Assembly (NCBI RefSeq): GCF_004362855.1
Contig: NZ_SNXW01000001.1
Coordinates: 618,121-682,120, forward strand
Origin: Aquabacterium commune
Lineage (GTDB): Bacteria; Pseudomonadota; Gammaproteobacteria; Burkholderiales; Burkholderiaceae_C
Direction: 5' to 3'
DNA length: 64,000 bases
The notes beneath the pieces are model-generated. The model saw only the letters and a program-made list of their open reading frames with translations, had not been told where the DNA came from and did not search any database. A program made the position numbers and the translations under genes. Shown here piece after piece: positions 35,570-44,128 of the stretch. The first letter of the stretch is position 1; each line of letters begins with the position of its first letter.

Positions 35570-37909
35570 GTGAGCACCATCAAAGCCAACCGCTGGGCCT
35601 GGATCGTCTCCGGCATCGTCATGGCCGGCGGCGCCCTCGTGCTGGGCTTCATGCTGGTGCTGGCCACGCAGAACAGCGATCGCTTCGAGCGCCACTTCGG
35701 CTGGCTGGTGTCGGCCAACATGGGCATCGCGGCCTTCCTCACGCTGATCATCATCGTGGCCCTCGGGCGCCTGGCCATGCGCCTGAGAAGCCGCAAGTTC
35801 GGCAGCCGCTTGCTGCTCAAGCTGGCCGGCATCTTCGGCGTGCTGGCCCTGGTGCCGGGACTGATGATCTACACGGTGTCCTACCAGTTCGTCTCGCGCA
35901 GCATCGAGACGTGGTTCGACGTTCGCGTCGAAGGTGCCCTGGAGGCGGGCCTCAACCTGGGCCGCAGCACCCTGGACACCCTGACACAGGACCTGGCCAA
36001 CAAGACCCGCGTGGCCGCATCCCGCCTGAGCGAGCAGACCGAGCCGCTGGTGCACCAACAGCCCTCGCTGCTGGAGCTGGAGCGCCTGCGCGAACAGCTG
36101 GGCGCACACACCGTGGCCTTGGTCAACGAATCAGGCCAGGTGGAGCTCAGCGCCGGCGGCGACGGCACGCGGCTGCTCAGCAGCGAACGCCTGCCCCTGC
36201 CTTGGCGTACCGAGGCGCGCAACAAGGGCGTGCTGGCCCAGGTCGATGGCCTCGATGACCGCAACGATGCGGTCAACACACCGCACCAGCCTGCACGCAT
36301 CCTCGCCATCGCCTGGATGCCCGACCGCAGCTTCAGCCTGCAGGCGCATGGTCACTTCCTGATGGTCACGCAGCGCCTGGCGCCCGACCTCGTGCGCAAC
36401 GCCCTGGCCGTGCAGACGGCCTACCAGGAGTACCAGGAACGCGCGCTCAGCCGCAGCGGCCTGCGGCGCATGTACATCGGCACCCTGACGCTGGCGCTGG
36501 TGATGGCCGTGTTCGGCGCCTTCCTGCTGGCCGCCATCATGGGCCAGCAACTGGCCAAGCCCCTGCTGCTGCTGGCCGAAGGCGTGCAGGAGGTGGCGCG
36601 TGGCGACCTGCGCCCCAAAGCCATCTTCGGCTCGGGCGACGAGCTCGGCGGCCTGACGCGTTCGTTTGCCGACATGACCCAGCAACTGGCCGACGCGCGC
36701 ACCCTGGCCGAACGCAGCGTGCAGGAGCTCGACAGCGCGCGCGCCCACCTGCAGACCGTGCTGGACAACATGAGCGCGGGCGTCATCGTGTTCGACGCCG
36801 CCGGCCACATCGAGATGGTCAACCCCGGCGCCACCCGCATCCTGCGCCTGCCGATTTCGGCCTACCGGGGCCGCCCGATGTCGGACATCGCGGGCCTGCA
36901 AGGTCTGGCCGAATCGGTGCGCCAGCGCTTCGAGATGGTCGCCAACGACCCGACCCCCGGTGAGCGCCTGCAATGGCAGGATTCCTACGAACTGCAGCTG
37001 CCCAGCCAGCCCGAGCCGCTGACCCTGCTGGTGCGGGGTGCGGAGCTGCCGCCCGATGAGCGCCTCATCGTGTTCGACGACCTCACCGAGGTGGTCTCGG
37101 CCCAGCGCGCAGAAGCCTGGAGCGAGGTGGCACGCCGCGTGGCGCACGAAATCAAGAACCCGCTGACGCCCATCCAGCTGTCGGCCGAGCGGCTGCAGCT
37201 CAAGCTCGAAGACAAGCTCGACGAGCCCGGCCAGCAACTGCTGACGCGCTCGGTCAACACCATCGTCACGCAGGTGCAGGCGCTCAAGAACCTCATCAAC
37301 GAGTTCCGCGATTACGCCCGCCTGCCCTCGGCCAAGCTGCTGCCACTGGACCTCAATGGCCTGGTCAATGACGTGCTGGCGCTGTACGGCCAGGCGGTCG
37401 AGCAAGGCACCATCCAGCTGGCGCTCAAGCCCGATCTGCCGCCCATCCTGGGCGATGCGGCCCTGCTGCGCCAGGTCGTGCACAACCTCGTGCAAAACGC
37501 CCTGGATGCCGCACAGGACGCGGCCAGCCACCGCAAGGACGGCCCTGTGCCGCAGGTCATGCTGCGCACCGACACGCCGCTGCACGACGATGGCAGCATC
37601 CGCGCGGTGCGCCTGACCGTGCGCGACAACGGCCCGGGCTTCCCCGAGAAAATCCTCAAACGCGCCTTCGAGCCCTACATCACCACCAAACCCAAAGGCA
37701 CGGGCCTGGGGCTGGCCGTGGTCAAGAAGATCGCCGATGAGCACAAGGCGCTCGTGCGCATCCGCAACCTGGTCAGCGCCACAGAAAAACCCGCTGACAC
37801 GGCCTCGTCGCAAGGGTATCCCGCAGCACCGGGCACGTCTGGCGGGGCACAAGTTTCGCTATCATTTTCGGTGCTGTCATCCATCCCACTCCAAACTGGG
37901 TCACACTAG
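35570..37909 (+). CDS. ntrY: NtrY-type membrane sensor histidine kinase
   Basis: 779 residues. Several N-terminal membrane helices (residues about 10-30, 45-65 and 85-105), a periplasmic or intramembrane loop region, another helix near 300-325, then a HAMP linker, a PAS domain (LDNMSAGVIVFDAAGHIEMVNPGA near 397), HisKA with phospho-acceptor His526 in RRVAHEIKNPLTPIQ, and a HATPase domain with NLVQNALDAA, DNGPGFPE and GTGLGLAVVKKI. The C-terminus has about 35 extra low-complexity residues. GTG start at 35570. ntrX begins 30 bases after it. Confidence 0.9.
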   Translation: MSTIKANRWAWIVSGIVMAGGALVLGFMLVLATQNSDRFERHFGWLVSANMGIAAFLTLIIIVALGRLAMRLRSRKFGSRLLLKLAGIFGVLALVPGLMIYTVSYQFVSRSIETWFDVRVEGALEAGLNLGRSTLDTLTQDLANKTRVAASRLSEQTEPLVHQQPSLLELERLREQLGAHTVALVNESGQVELSAGGDGTRLLSSERLPLPWRTEARNKGVLAQVDGLDDRNDAVNTPHQPARILAIAWMPDRSFSLQAHGHFLMVTQRLAPDLVRNALAVQTAYQEYQERALSRSGLRRMYIGTLTLALVMAVFGAFLLAAIMGQQLAKPLLLLAEGVQEVARGDLRPKAIFGSGDELGGLTRSFADMTQQLADARTLAERSVQELDSARAHLQTVLDNMSAGVIVFDAAGHIEMVNPGATRILRLPISAYRGRPMSDIAGLQGLAESVRQRFEMVANDPTPGERLQWQDSYELQLPSQPEPLTLLVRGAELPPDERLIVFDDLTEVVSAQRAEAWSEVARRVAHEIKNPLTPIQLSAERLQLKLEDKLDEPGQQLLTRSVNTIVTQVQALKNLINEFRDYARLPSAKLLPLDLNGLVNDVLALYGQAVEQGTIQLALKPDLPPILGDAALLRQVVHNLVQNALDAAQDAASHRKDGPVPQVMLRTDTPLHDDGSIRAVRLTVRDNGPGFPEKILKRAFEPYITTKPKGTGLGLAVVKKIADEHKALVRIRNLVSATEKPADTASSQGYPAAPGTSGGAQVSLSFSVLSSIPLQTGSH

Positions 37910-37939
37910 TGCAGAACCCAACCGGGGTAGCAGAAATTC

Positions 37940-38905
37940 ATGGCCACCATTCTTGTTGTTGACGACGAACTGGGCATCCGTGCCTTGCTTTCAGAAATCC
38001 TGAGTGACGAAGGTCACTCGGTGGAAGTCGCGGAAAACGCCGCGCAAGCCCGCGCCCTGCGCGAACAGTGCCAGCCCGATCTGGTGCTGCTGGACATCTG
38101 GATGCCCGATGTGGACGGCGTCACGCTGCTCAAGGAGTGGTCCGCCAGCGGTCAGCTCACGATGCCCGTGATCATGATGTCCGGCCACGGCACCATCGAC
38201 ACGGCCGTGGAGGCCACCAAGGTCGGCGCACAAGCTTTCCTGGAAAAGCCCATCACCATGCAGAAGCTGCTGCGCGCAGTCGAGCAAGGCCTGAGCAAAC
38301 CCGCCCCGCGTCAGGCTGCGCCGCAAAACACGATGCAAGCCGTGCACCTGGCCACGGTCACCCCGATCACGGCCGCTTCGTCGTACAACCCGGCCTACAA
38401 CCCCGGCGCGAACCAGAGCGCCCATGGCATGGCGGGCTATGGCCACGCTGCGGTGGGCCGCAACGAACTGGCCGGCAATGGCGCGGCGCACGGCCTGGTG
38501 AATGGCATGAACAGTGCGATGTCCGGCGGCATGGGCCATGGCCTGGTCGGCGGACTGAACCATGGCGTGGCCGAGATGGCCGCGCATGCACCGGTCACCG
38601 GCAGCGTGATGTACGGCCACGCAGGCCATGCGGGGCACCATGGCATGTTGCACAACGGCGGGCACAACAGTGGACACAACGGCGTGCAGGGCCCCTCGCA
38701 CGAGCAGAGCTTCCAGCTTGACCGCCCGCTGCGCGAAGCCCGCGACGATTTCGAACGCGCCTACTTCGAGTTCCACTTGGCACGCGAAGGCGGCAGCATG
38801 ACCCGCGTGGCCGAGAAAACCGGCCTGGAGCGCACCCACCTGTACCGCAAACTCAAGCAATTGGGCGTCGATCTCGGTCGCAACAAAAAATCGGCCGTGA
38901 ATTGA
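37940..38905 (+). CDS. ntrX: NtrX-like response regulator lacking the AAA+ domain, with His/Gly-rich linker
   Basis: 321 residues. The receiver domain (1-118) is intact: acidic DDE at 8-10, phospho-acceptor Asp52, and Lys103 in FLEKPI. The C-terminal Fis-type helix-turn-helix (about 263-310) contains GSMTRVAEKTGLERTHLYRKLKQLGVD-like features. Between them, where canonical NtrX carries a sigma-54-activating AAA+ module, there is about 140 residues of low-complexity Gly/His/Asn/Ala/Met sequence with 14 His between residues 162 and 254. No GAFTGA or Walker motifs are present, so it should not activate sigma-54 directly. It is paired with ntrY and followed by a tRNA gene. Confidence 0.85.
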   Translation: MATILVVDDELGIRALLSEILSDEGHSVEVAENAAQARALREQCQPDLVLLDIWMPDVDGVTLLKEWSASGQLTMPVIMMSGHGTIDTAVEATKVGAQAFLEKPITMQKLLRAVEQGLSKPAPRQAAPQNTMQAVHLATVTPITAASSYNPAYNPGANQSAHGMAGYGHAAVGRNELAGNGAAHGLVNGMNSAMSGGMGHGLVGGLNHGVAEMAAHAPVTGSVMYGHAGHAGHHGMLHNGGHNSGHNGVQGPSHEQSFQLDRPLREARDDFERAYFEFHLAREGGSMTRVAEKTGLERTHLYRKLKQLGVDLGRNKKSAVN

Positions 38906-38958
38906 TGTATAGTCGTGGTCTTCGCTGATTGCGACAAAGCATCGGCAAGACACAAAAC

Positions 38959-39034
38959 GGCCTGGTAGCTCAGTTGGTAGAGCAGCGGATTGAAAATCCG
39001 CGTGTCGGTGGTTCGATTCCGCCCCAGGCCACCA
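38959..39034 (+). tRNA. tRNA-Phe (GAA)
   Basis: 76 bases. Acceptor GGCCTGG pairs with CCAGGCC, the discriminator is A and the CCA end is encoded. D-stem GCTC/GAGC, anticodon stem GCGGA/TCCGC, anticodon GAA at 38992-38994, and a T-loop GTTCGATTC. A TATAGT at 38908-38913 may be its -10 box, but no good -35 precedes it. Confidence 0.97.
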
Positions 39035-39040
39035 AAATTC

Positions 39041-39077
39041 AAAGGCCCCGCAAGCTGTTGCAGCTCGCGGGGCCTTT
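39041..39077 (+). terminator. Terminator hairpin after tRNA-Phe
   Basis: AAAGGCCCCGC (39041-39051) and GCGGGGCCTTT (39067-39077), perfect 11-bp arms, with a further AGCTG/CAGCT stem inside the loop. The 3' T-tract is only three bases, but the stem is very stable. Confidence 0.75.
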
Positions 39078-39119
39078 CCACATTCGTGAACGTCGCCGAC
39101 GTTGCGTGCCGGCTTGAGG

Positions 39120-39148
39120 AAGCAAGGGCCGTTCGACGGCCCTTGCTT
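39120..39148 (-). terminator. Hairpin downstream of the TIGR03790/RTX gene
   Basis: Perfect 13-bp arms AAGCAAGGGCCGT (39120-39132) and ACGGCCCTTGCTT (39136-39148) with a 3-base loop, 6 bases past the stop codon at 39155. There is no long U-run, but its position and stability fit a 3' terminator. Confidence 0.6.
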
Positions 39149-39154
39149 GATGGA

Positions 39155-41578
39155 TCAACGCTGAAGCTGGAGGTCGCGCACAGGGTCGATGGCCGCTGCG
39201 GACACACCCTCCAAGGTCACGAGCGGGCGTGAGGTGCTCGGACCAGATGCACCGTCAACGTCGATCATGACGAGCACGCCGCCGCTCACATCACGCAGCG
39301 TCACCACGCCCTGCGGCCACGCGCTGCGGGTGCTTTGACCGATGCTGGCCAGCAAGCGACTCAGGTCCAACCGATCGGTGCCCGGCACGAAATCAGTGAT
39401 CTGATCCAACGCATCGCGGATGGACTCGAAGACGAAGATGTCTGCGCCCTGACCGCCACTCATGAGATCAGCCCCCGCACCGCCAATGAAGATCTCATTG
39501 CCGGAGGTGCCCATCAGCGTGTCTCCGCGCGGCGTGCCACGCACGGTGTTGACTTGCATGCCAAGGTACACATACACCTCGGTGGAGGCGACCAACTGGC
39601 TGTTGGAGTCGAAGGCATTCGCCTGCAGCGAGTAAGTGCCTGGCGCCGCCTTTTCAATGACCAGCTCGCTGGCATAGCTGCCCTCCCCCACGGCCACCCC
39701 ATTCTGGCCGGCGATGGATCCGTACGGCACCGGATCGGTGCCATCGTCCAGGTACAGGGCCTGCAAGTTGTAGTTCACTTTCACGATGTCCTGGTCACTC
39801 GGCGCATCGAGCTCCACCGGGTAGCGGTAAAAGCTGGTGCGGCCCGGATAGTCGAGCAATTGCCAGTTCCAGCCTGGGCGGCGGATGCGGATGAGGTACT
39901 CATCCCCCTCCATCATGAACAGGCAGCCGCCCAGTTTGTCGAACTGTGAGGTTTGCCCGCTGAGCCGGTCGGTCAACTGCACCGGCACTTCAAAGCAAGC
40001 GTCACCGCTGGCTGCCGCGGTTGCTGGCGCCTCGACTTTGACGATCGCGTGTGAGGTCTGTTGCGGGCGGACCTGCAAAGTCTTCGGCTCCACGGTGGCC
40101 ACCATGCCCTCGGGCAACGGCAGTGTTGTCAGATCCACGTGTTGCTCGCAAGCCGAATCCGCCGCTGCGGTGTTGGTCAATTGCAGCTGGTAGTACAGGG
40201 TTTGCGCTCGCCCGCGTTGCGCGGCCTCACTCGTTGACGATGCCTCGACTGCCAGGGCAGACGGGCAGCCCTGCAGGCGAAGCTGGGCAGTTGCCGTGCT
40301 GGCCACAGGCGCCTTCAGCGTGACAGGCCCGGGGTGGGGCAGCCACGTGCTCGACAGCGTTTGCCACGGATCGTTGGCCGTGGCGCGCGCCTGGATGGTG
40401 TGGCGCTGGTTGCCGCGCAGCGAACGCGTCTGGACCACGTACTGGCCGTTGCTGATGGCAGAGACCGGAGCGTCGGTGAAAGGGCGGGCCAGAGGGTCGC
40501 CCAGGAACAAGCCCTGACCAGGCGTTCGCACCGACTTCCAGTAAGCCTCGATCAAGGTGGCGCCACGGTAGTAGTGGTCGATCATCACCGAGGCGCGAGG
40601 GAATTTGTCAGCCACGGCATAGGGCTCTTCAACGGTGCCATAGCTGCCTGTGGTGCCAGCCTGAAGCCACTCGGTCGCCTCCATCTGGGAGGTGCCCGAC
40701 AGGACGCCTCCGAAGGAGGTGAGGTGATCTCCCACCGCGCCAGGCACGAAGAAGTTGCTGGCCAGATCGGGCACCACGGTCAGTCCCGTGAAGTAAAACA
40801 GCACGGGGCTTTTGCCCGCGATCGCATTGGAGCCGCCGCCCTGGGTGGCGTCGATGTAGTTCAACTGCAGGCCTCCGTCGAAGCGCCATGCGCTGGGAAG
40901 CTTGGAAAAATCCTGCCAGCGCGGGCCACTGCGTGCCGAGTCCGTGGTGCGGATCAGATAGCCATCGCCAGCGGGGTAGGTGGCCTCCGAACTCAAACCA
41001 CGGTGGATCAGGTTCACGGCATCGGCATAGGTGGCCGCGCCCAGCATCATGGACGGGCGGATGCCGAGTTCGGTCCAAGGGCGCGTGGTGTCTGCGTCGT
41101 AATAGGCGACCGGCGCGGTGAAGACAGCGTTGCAATACTTCACGTCATAACCCAGCGCAAAGGCGCTGGTGATGCTCATGCCGCAAGCGCCTTGCACACG
41201 GAAGGGGCGCGTCCAAGTCAGCAAGGTCGCCTGGACATTGGCCGGCAAGGCGGCCGTGATTTGGGCCCGGGCGCTCGCCAGCTGGCTTGGCGTGATGTTG
41301 TTGGCCCCCACCGGCAGGCTGATCCGCACGACGTTGGCGGCAGGTATCCCACGCACAGACTGGTAGTAGGTGCCAATGGCCTCCGAGGTGGGATCGCCCT
41401 GGAGGATGATGACGCCCAGGTCCGCGGGCGTGATGGACGCTCGGGGAACTGGCACGGTCTGCGCGCTGGCTGCGAAGGAGGCGCAAACGGCACAGGCCGC
41501 CGCCGTCACGCGCTTGAGGTAGCCGGGCAGGCCTGGTCCTGCGGCGGTGCGGGGCTGGAGGCAGTTGGGTCGGTTCAT
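39155..41578 (-). CDS. TIGR03790-family exported protein with C-terminal RTX/type I secretion-like region
   Basis: 807 residues. The N-terminus has a Sec-type signal (about residues 20-40, ending SFAASA). Residues about 50-400 match the TIGR03790 pattern: a GVIILQGDPTSEAIGTYYQSVRG-like opening, then GIPAANVVRISLP, and a central YYDADTTRPW region. This family is widespread but has no known function. After a beta-rich middle, residues about 680-725 hold RTX-type calcium repeats (GGAGADLMSGGQGADIFVF, then DQITDFVPGTDRLDLSRLL), followed by a type I secretion C-terminal-like stretch. I chose the ATG at 41578 because AGGGA lies 6 bases before it. Having both a Sec signal and an RTX end is unusual. 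Confidence 0.75.
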   Translation of the reverse strand: MNRPNCLQPRTAAGPGLPGYLKRVTAAACAVCASFAASAQTVPVPRASITPADLGVIILQGDPTSEAIGTYYQSVRGIPAANVVRISLPVGANNITPSQLASARAQITAALPANVQATLLTWTRPFRVQGACGMSITSAFALGYDVKYCNAVFTAPVAYYDADTTRPWTELGIRPSMMLGAATYADAVNLIHRGLSSEATYPAGDGYLIRTTDSARSGPRWQDFSKLPSAWRFDGGLQLNYIDATQGGGSNAIAGKSPVLFYFTGLTVVPDLASNFFVPGAVGDHLTSFGGVLSGTSQMEATEWLQAGTTGSYGTVEEPYAVADKFPRASVMIDHYYRGATLIEAYWKSVRTPGQGLFLGDPLARPFTDAPVSAISNGQYVVQTRSLRGNQRHTIQARATANDPWQTLSSTWLPHPGPVTLKAPVASTATAQLRLQGCPSALAVEASSTSEAAQRGRAQTLYYQLQLTNTAAADSACEQHVDLTTLPLPEGMVATVEPKTLQVRPQQTSHAIVKVEAPATAAASGDACFEVPVQLTDRLSGQTSQFDKLGGCLFMMEGDEYLIRIRRPGWNWQLLDYPGRTSFYRYPVELDAPSDQDIVKVNYNLQALYLDDGTDPVPYGSIAGQNGVAVGEGSYASELVIEKAAPGTYSLQANAFDSNSQLVASTEVYVYLGMQVNTVRGTPRGDTLMGTSGNEIFIGGAGADLMSGGQGADIFVFESIRDALDQITDFVPGTDRLDLSRLLASIGQSTRSAWPQGVVTLRDVSGGVLVMIDVDGASGPSTSRPLVTLEGVSAAAIDPVRDLQLQR

Positions 41579-41725
41579 GTAGAGTCCCTGGTGTGTTGTG
41601 GGTGGAATCAAATTCTGAGGAGAACTCCGTGACCTGCATCGGACGAGCGCATGGTCCGGATGCCGTCAAACGGACCACCAGCCCGCCTTCTTTTTTGCTG
41701 TCGCGCCGCGTCAACACCCTTCTCC

Positions 41726-42130
41726 ATGAACCGATCGATACATGCGGTTGACATCGACCGCCCCGACACCTGGACGCGCTACCGCCCGGGCCTGTGCGAC
41801 AGCTGCGTGGCCAACTGCTGCACCATGCCCGTGGAGGTCAAGCTGGCCGACCTGGTGCGCCTGACGCTGGTGGACCCCTTCGAAGCCGAGCACGAAGCGC
41901 CCAAGCAAATCGCCAAGCGCCTGAGCAAGGCTGGTCTGATCGACCACTTCAACTTCAAGCACGAGATCTTCACCCTGGCGCGACGTGCCAGCGGCGATTG
42001 CCGCTTCCTGGACGCCGCCACGCGCCGCTGCACCGTCTATGAGCAGCGCCCCAGCACCTGCCGCAAACACCCGCAAGTCGGCCCACGGCCAGGTCACTGC
42101 CCCTACGGTGCCCGGCCCCGCAGCGCCTGA
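41726..42130 (+). CDS. YkgJ-family cysteine-cluster protein
   Basis: 134 residues. Cysteines in the pattern CDSCVANCC, then CRF, CTVY and CRKHP are those of the CxxCxxxCC/UPF0153 family, thought to bind zinc or an iron-sulfur cluster. The function is unknown. It is on the same strand as the following polysaccharide genes but 61 bases from the deacetylase, so operon membership is uncertain. The ATG at 41726 is the start that fits the family. Confidence 0.7.
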   Translation: MNRSIHAVDIDRPDTWTRYRPGLCDSCVANCCTMPVEVKLADLVRLTLVDPFEAEHEAPKQIAKRLSKAGLIDHFNFKHEIFTLARRASGDCRFLDAATRRCTVYEQRPSTCRKHPQVGPRPGHCPYGARPRSA

Positions 42131-42191
42131 GCCAAGCGGCCTGCGGTACATTCGGCACCCTGAGCACCACGCCCTCGCCCGCCCGCCGTCC

Positions 42192-42974
42192 ATGAGCCAC
42201 CTGCCCCCGGTTTCAGCCCCGGCCTCACCGCCGATGTCGATCCTGATGTACCACCAGATCGGCCTGTACCCGCGCCCTGACGCGCACCGGGCGCTGTTCT
42301 GCCACATCGACCGCTTCCGATCGCAGCTGCGCTACCTCAAGCTGATGGGTTTCGAGGTGCTCAGCCTGGCGCAAGCCCATGCCTGCCTGTTCGAAGGCCA
42401 GCCGCTGCCCAAGCGCTCGGTGGTCATCACCGTGGACGATGGCTATGACGACTTCCGCGAGCACGCCTGGCCCGCGCTGCAGGAGTTCGGCTGCTCGGCC
42501 ACCGTGTACCTGGTCAGCGACCTGATCGGCAAAACCGCGAGCTGGCTGACCGACTGGCCACACCAGCCCCAGCTGATGGACGCCGCGGCGGTGCGCCAAC
42601 TCAAACGCGAGGGCTGTGACTTCGGCTCGCACGCGGTGACGCACCCGCGCCTGTCCATGCTGAGTGCGGCCGAGCAACGCCGCGAGATCTTCGACAGCAA
42701 GAAGGCCTTGGAAGACGTGCTGGGCGCGCCTGTGCCCGACTTCTGCTACCCCTATGGCGACTACTCGCTGCGCGCGCGCGACCTGGTGCAGGAAGCCGGC
42801 TACCGCACGGCCACGACCTGCATCCGCGGTGCGGCCAACCTGTCGGACAACCCCTTCGAGCTGACGCGCAAGGCCATCTCCTACGGCGACAACGTGCTGG
42901 GCTTTGCCTTCAAGCTGCACGCCAAGCAGGCGCGCAAGGGCCAAGCGGCGGTACCGGACCGCATCGCCTCGTGA
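42192..42974 (+). CDS. Polysaccharide deacetylase-family protein
   Basis: 260 residues. NodB-type deacetylase fold with the metal-binding motifs VDDGYDDF near residue 85 and SHAVTHPRLS (His-x3-His) near 145, and CYPYGDYSLRARDL later. No signal peptide is visible, so it probably acts in the cytoplasm on a nucleotide- or lipid-linked sugar. Placed at the start of the LPS core cluster; the next gene begins inside its stop (GTGA, 42971-42974). The ATG at 42237 is an alternative start, giving a product 15 residues shorter. Confidence 0.8.
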   Translation: MSHLPPVSAPASPPMSILMYHQIGLYPRPDAHRALFCHIDRFRSQLRYLKLMGFEVLSLAQAHACLFEGQPLPKRSVVITVDDGYDDFREHAWPALQEFGCSATVYLVSDLIGKTASWLTDWPHQPQLMDAAAVRQLKREGCDFGSHAVTHPRLSMLSAAEQRREIFDSKKALEDVLGAPVPDFCYPYGDYSLRARDLVQEAGYRTATTCIRGAANLSDNPFELTRKAISYGDNVLGFAFKLHAKQARKGQAAVPDRIAS

Positions 42975-44113
42975 CGCGCACTGCCAAGCCCATGCGCATC
43001 GTCCACGTCCTGCACAGCCACGGCTATGGCGGCGCCGAAAGCCACGTCATGATGACGATGCAGGGGCAGCGCGCAGCAGGGCACGCCGTGATGTTCGCCG
43101 GGCCGCTGGACTCCTGGCTGGGCAAGGCCTGCGCCGAGGCCGGCATCGAGGCGGTGCACATCCCCATGCACGGGCTGTACGACCCGTGGTCGCACTGGCA
43201 GATGCGGCGCCTGGTTCAGCGCTGGCAGCCGGACATCGTCCACGGCCACCTGATCCGCGGGGCGGCCTACGCGGGGCGGGCCGGCCACATGCAACGCAAG
43301 CCGCTGGCGGTGTGCACGGCGCACGCCACCACAGCCGCCACGCACATGCAGCGCTGTGCGCGCATCATCGCGGTGTCCGAGGCCGTCAAGCGCAACCTGG
43401 TGGCGGCCGGGTATGCGGCCGAGCGCATCCGCGTGGTGCACAACGGTGTGCCGGATGGCCCGTGGCAAGGCACGCCCGATGAGCTGGCCGTGCAGCGCGT
43501 GGCCCTGCGCCGCGAGCTGGGCATCCCCGATGGCGTGTTCGCAGTGGCACATGCGGGCCGCTTTGTCCGCGACAAGGGGCAAGACTTGCTCGTGCAGGCC
43601 ATGCTGCAAACGCAGGGCGATGCGCAGGCCGGCGTGCACCTGTACCTGATGGGCGACCCCCACACCGAGTTCGGCACCCAGCTGCAGCACACCCTGCAAG
43701 CGGTGCGCGACACCGACGCCCGCGTGCCCGAACGCATCCACCTGCTGGGCTACCGCCAGGACGTGCAGCGCCTGCTGCCGGCGTTCGACATGTTCGCCCT
43801 GGCATCGCGCCGTGAAGAGATTTCGCTGTCCGTCATCGAGGCGTTTGCGGCGCACCTGCCGGTGGTGGCCACCGCGGTGGGCGGCGTGCCGGAAATCGTG
43901 CTGCACGAGGACACGGGCCTGTTGGTGCCCACAGAAGATGCCGCTGCGCTGGGCCAGGCCATGGCTCGCCTGCACGGCGATGCAGACCTGGCAGCACGCC
44001 TGGCCGCATCGGGCCGTCAGCGCTTCGAGCAGCACCTCACCGCCGAGGGCATGGTGGCGCGCACGCTGGACGTGTACGCCCAAGCGCTGGCTTCGGCCCC
44101 ATCGGCCCGCTGA
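42971..44113 (+). CDS. Family 4 glycosyltransferase
   Basis: 380 residues, GT-B fold. N-terminal HVLHSHGYGGAESHVMM gives the donor/acceptor glycine-rich loop, and the C-terminal half has VGRFVRDKGQ-like AGRFVRDKGQDLL, LGYRQDVQRLLPAFDMFAL, and the E-x7-E region SLSVIEAFAAHLPVVATAVGGVPEIV. It probably adds a sugar to the LPS core. The GTG at 42971 overlaps the deacetylase stop; the ATG at 42992 is a possible alternative. The acceptor and sugar cannot be told from sequence. Confidence 0.85.
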   Translation: MTRTAKPMRIVHVLHSHGYGGAESHVMMTMQGQRAAGHAVMFAGPLDSWLGKACAEAGIEAVHIPMHGLYDPWSHWQMRRLVQRWQPDIVHGHLIRGAAYAGRAGHMQRKPLAVCTAHATTAATHMQRCARIIAVSEAVKRNLVAAGYAAERIRVVHNGVPDGPWQGTPDELAVQRVALRRELGIPDGVFAVAHAGRFVRDKGQDLLVQAMLQTQGDAQAGVHLYLMGDPHTEFGTQLQHTLQAVRDTDARVPERIHLLGYRQDVQRLLPAFDMFALASRREEISLSVIEAFAAHLPVVATAVGGVPEIVLHEDTGLLVPTEDAAALGQAMARLHGDADLAARLAASGRQRFEQHLTAEGMVARTLDVYAQALASAPSAR

Positions 44114-44128
44114 ATCCCCACCACGACG

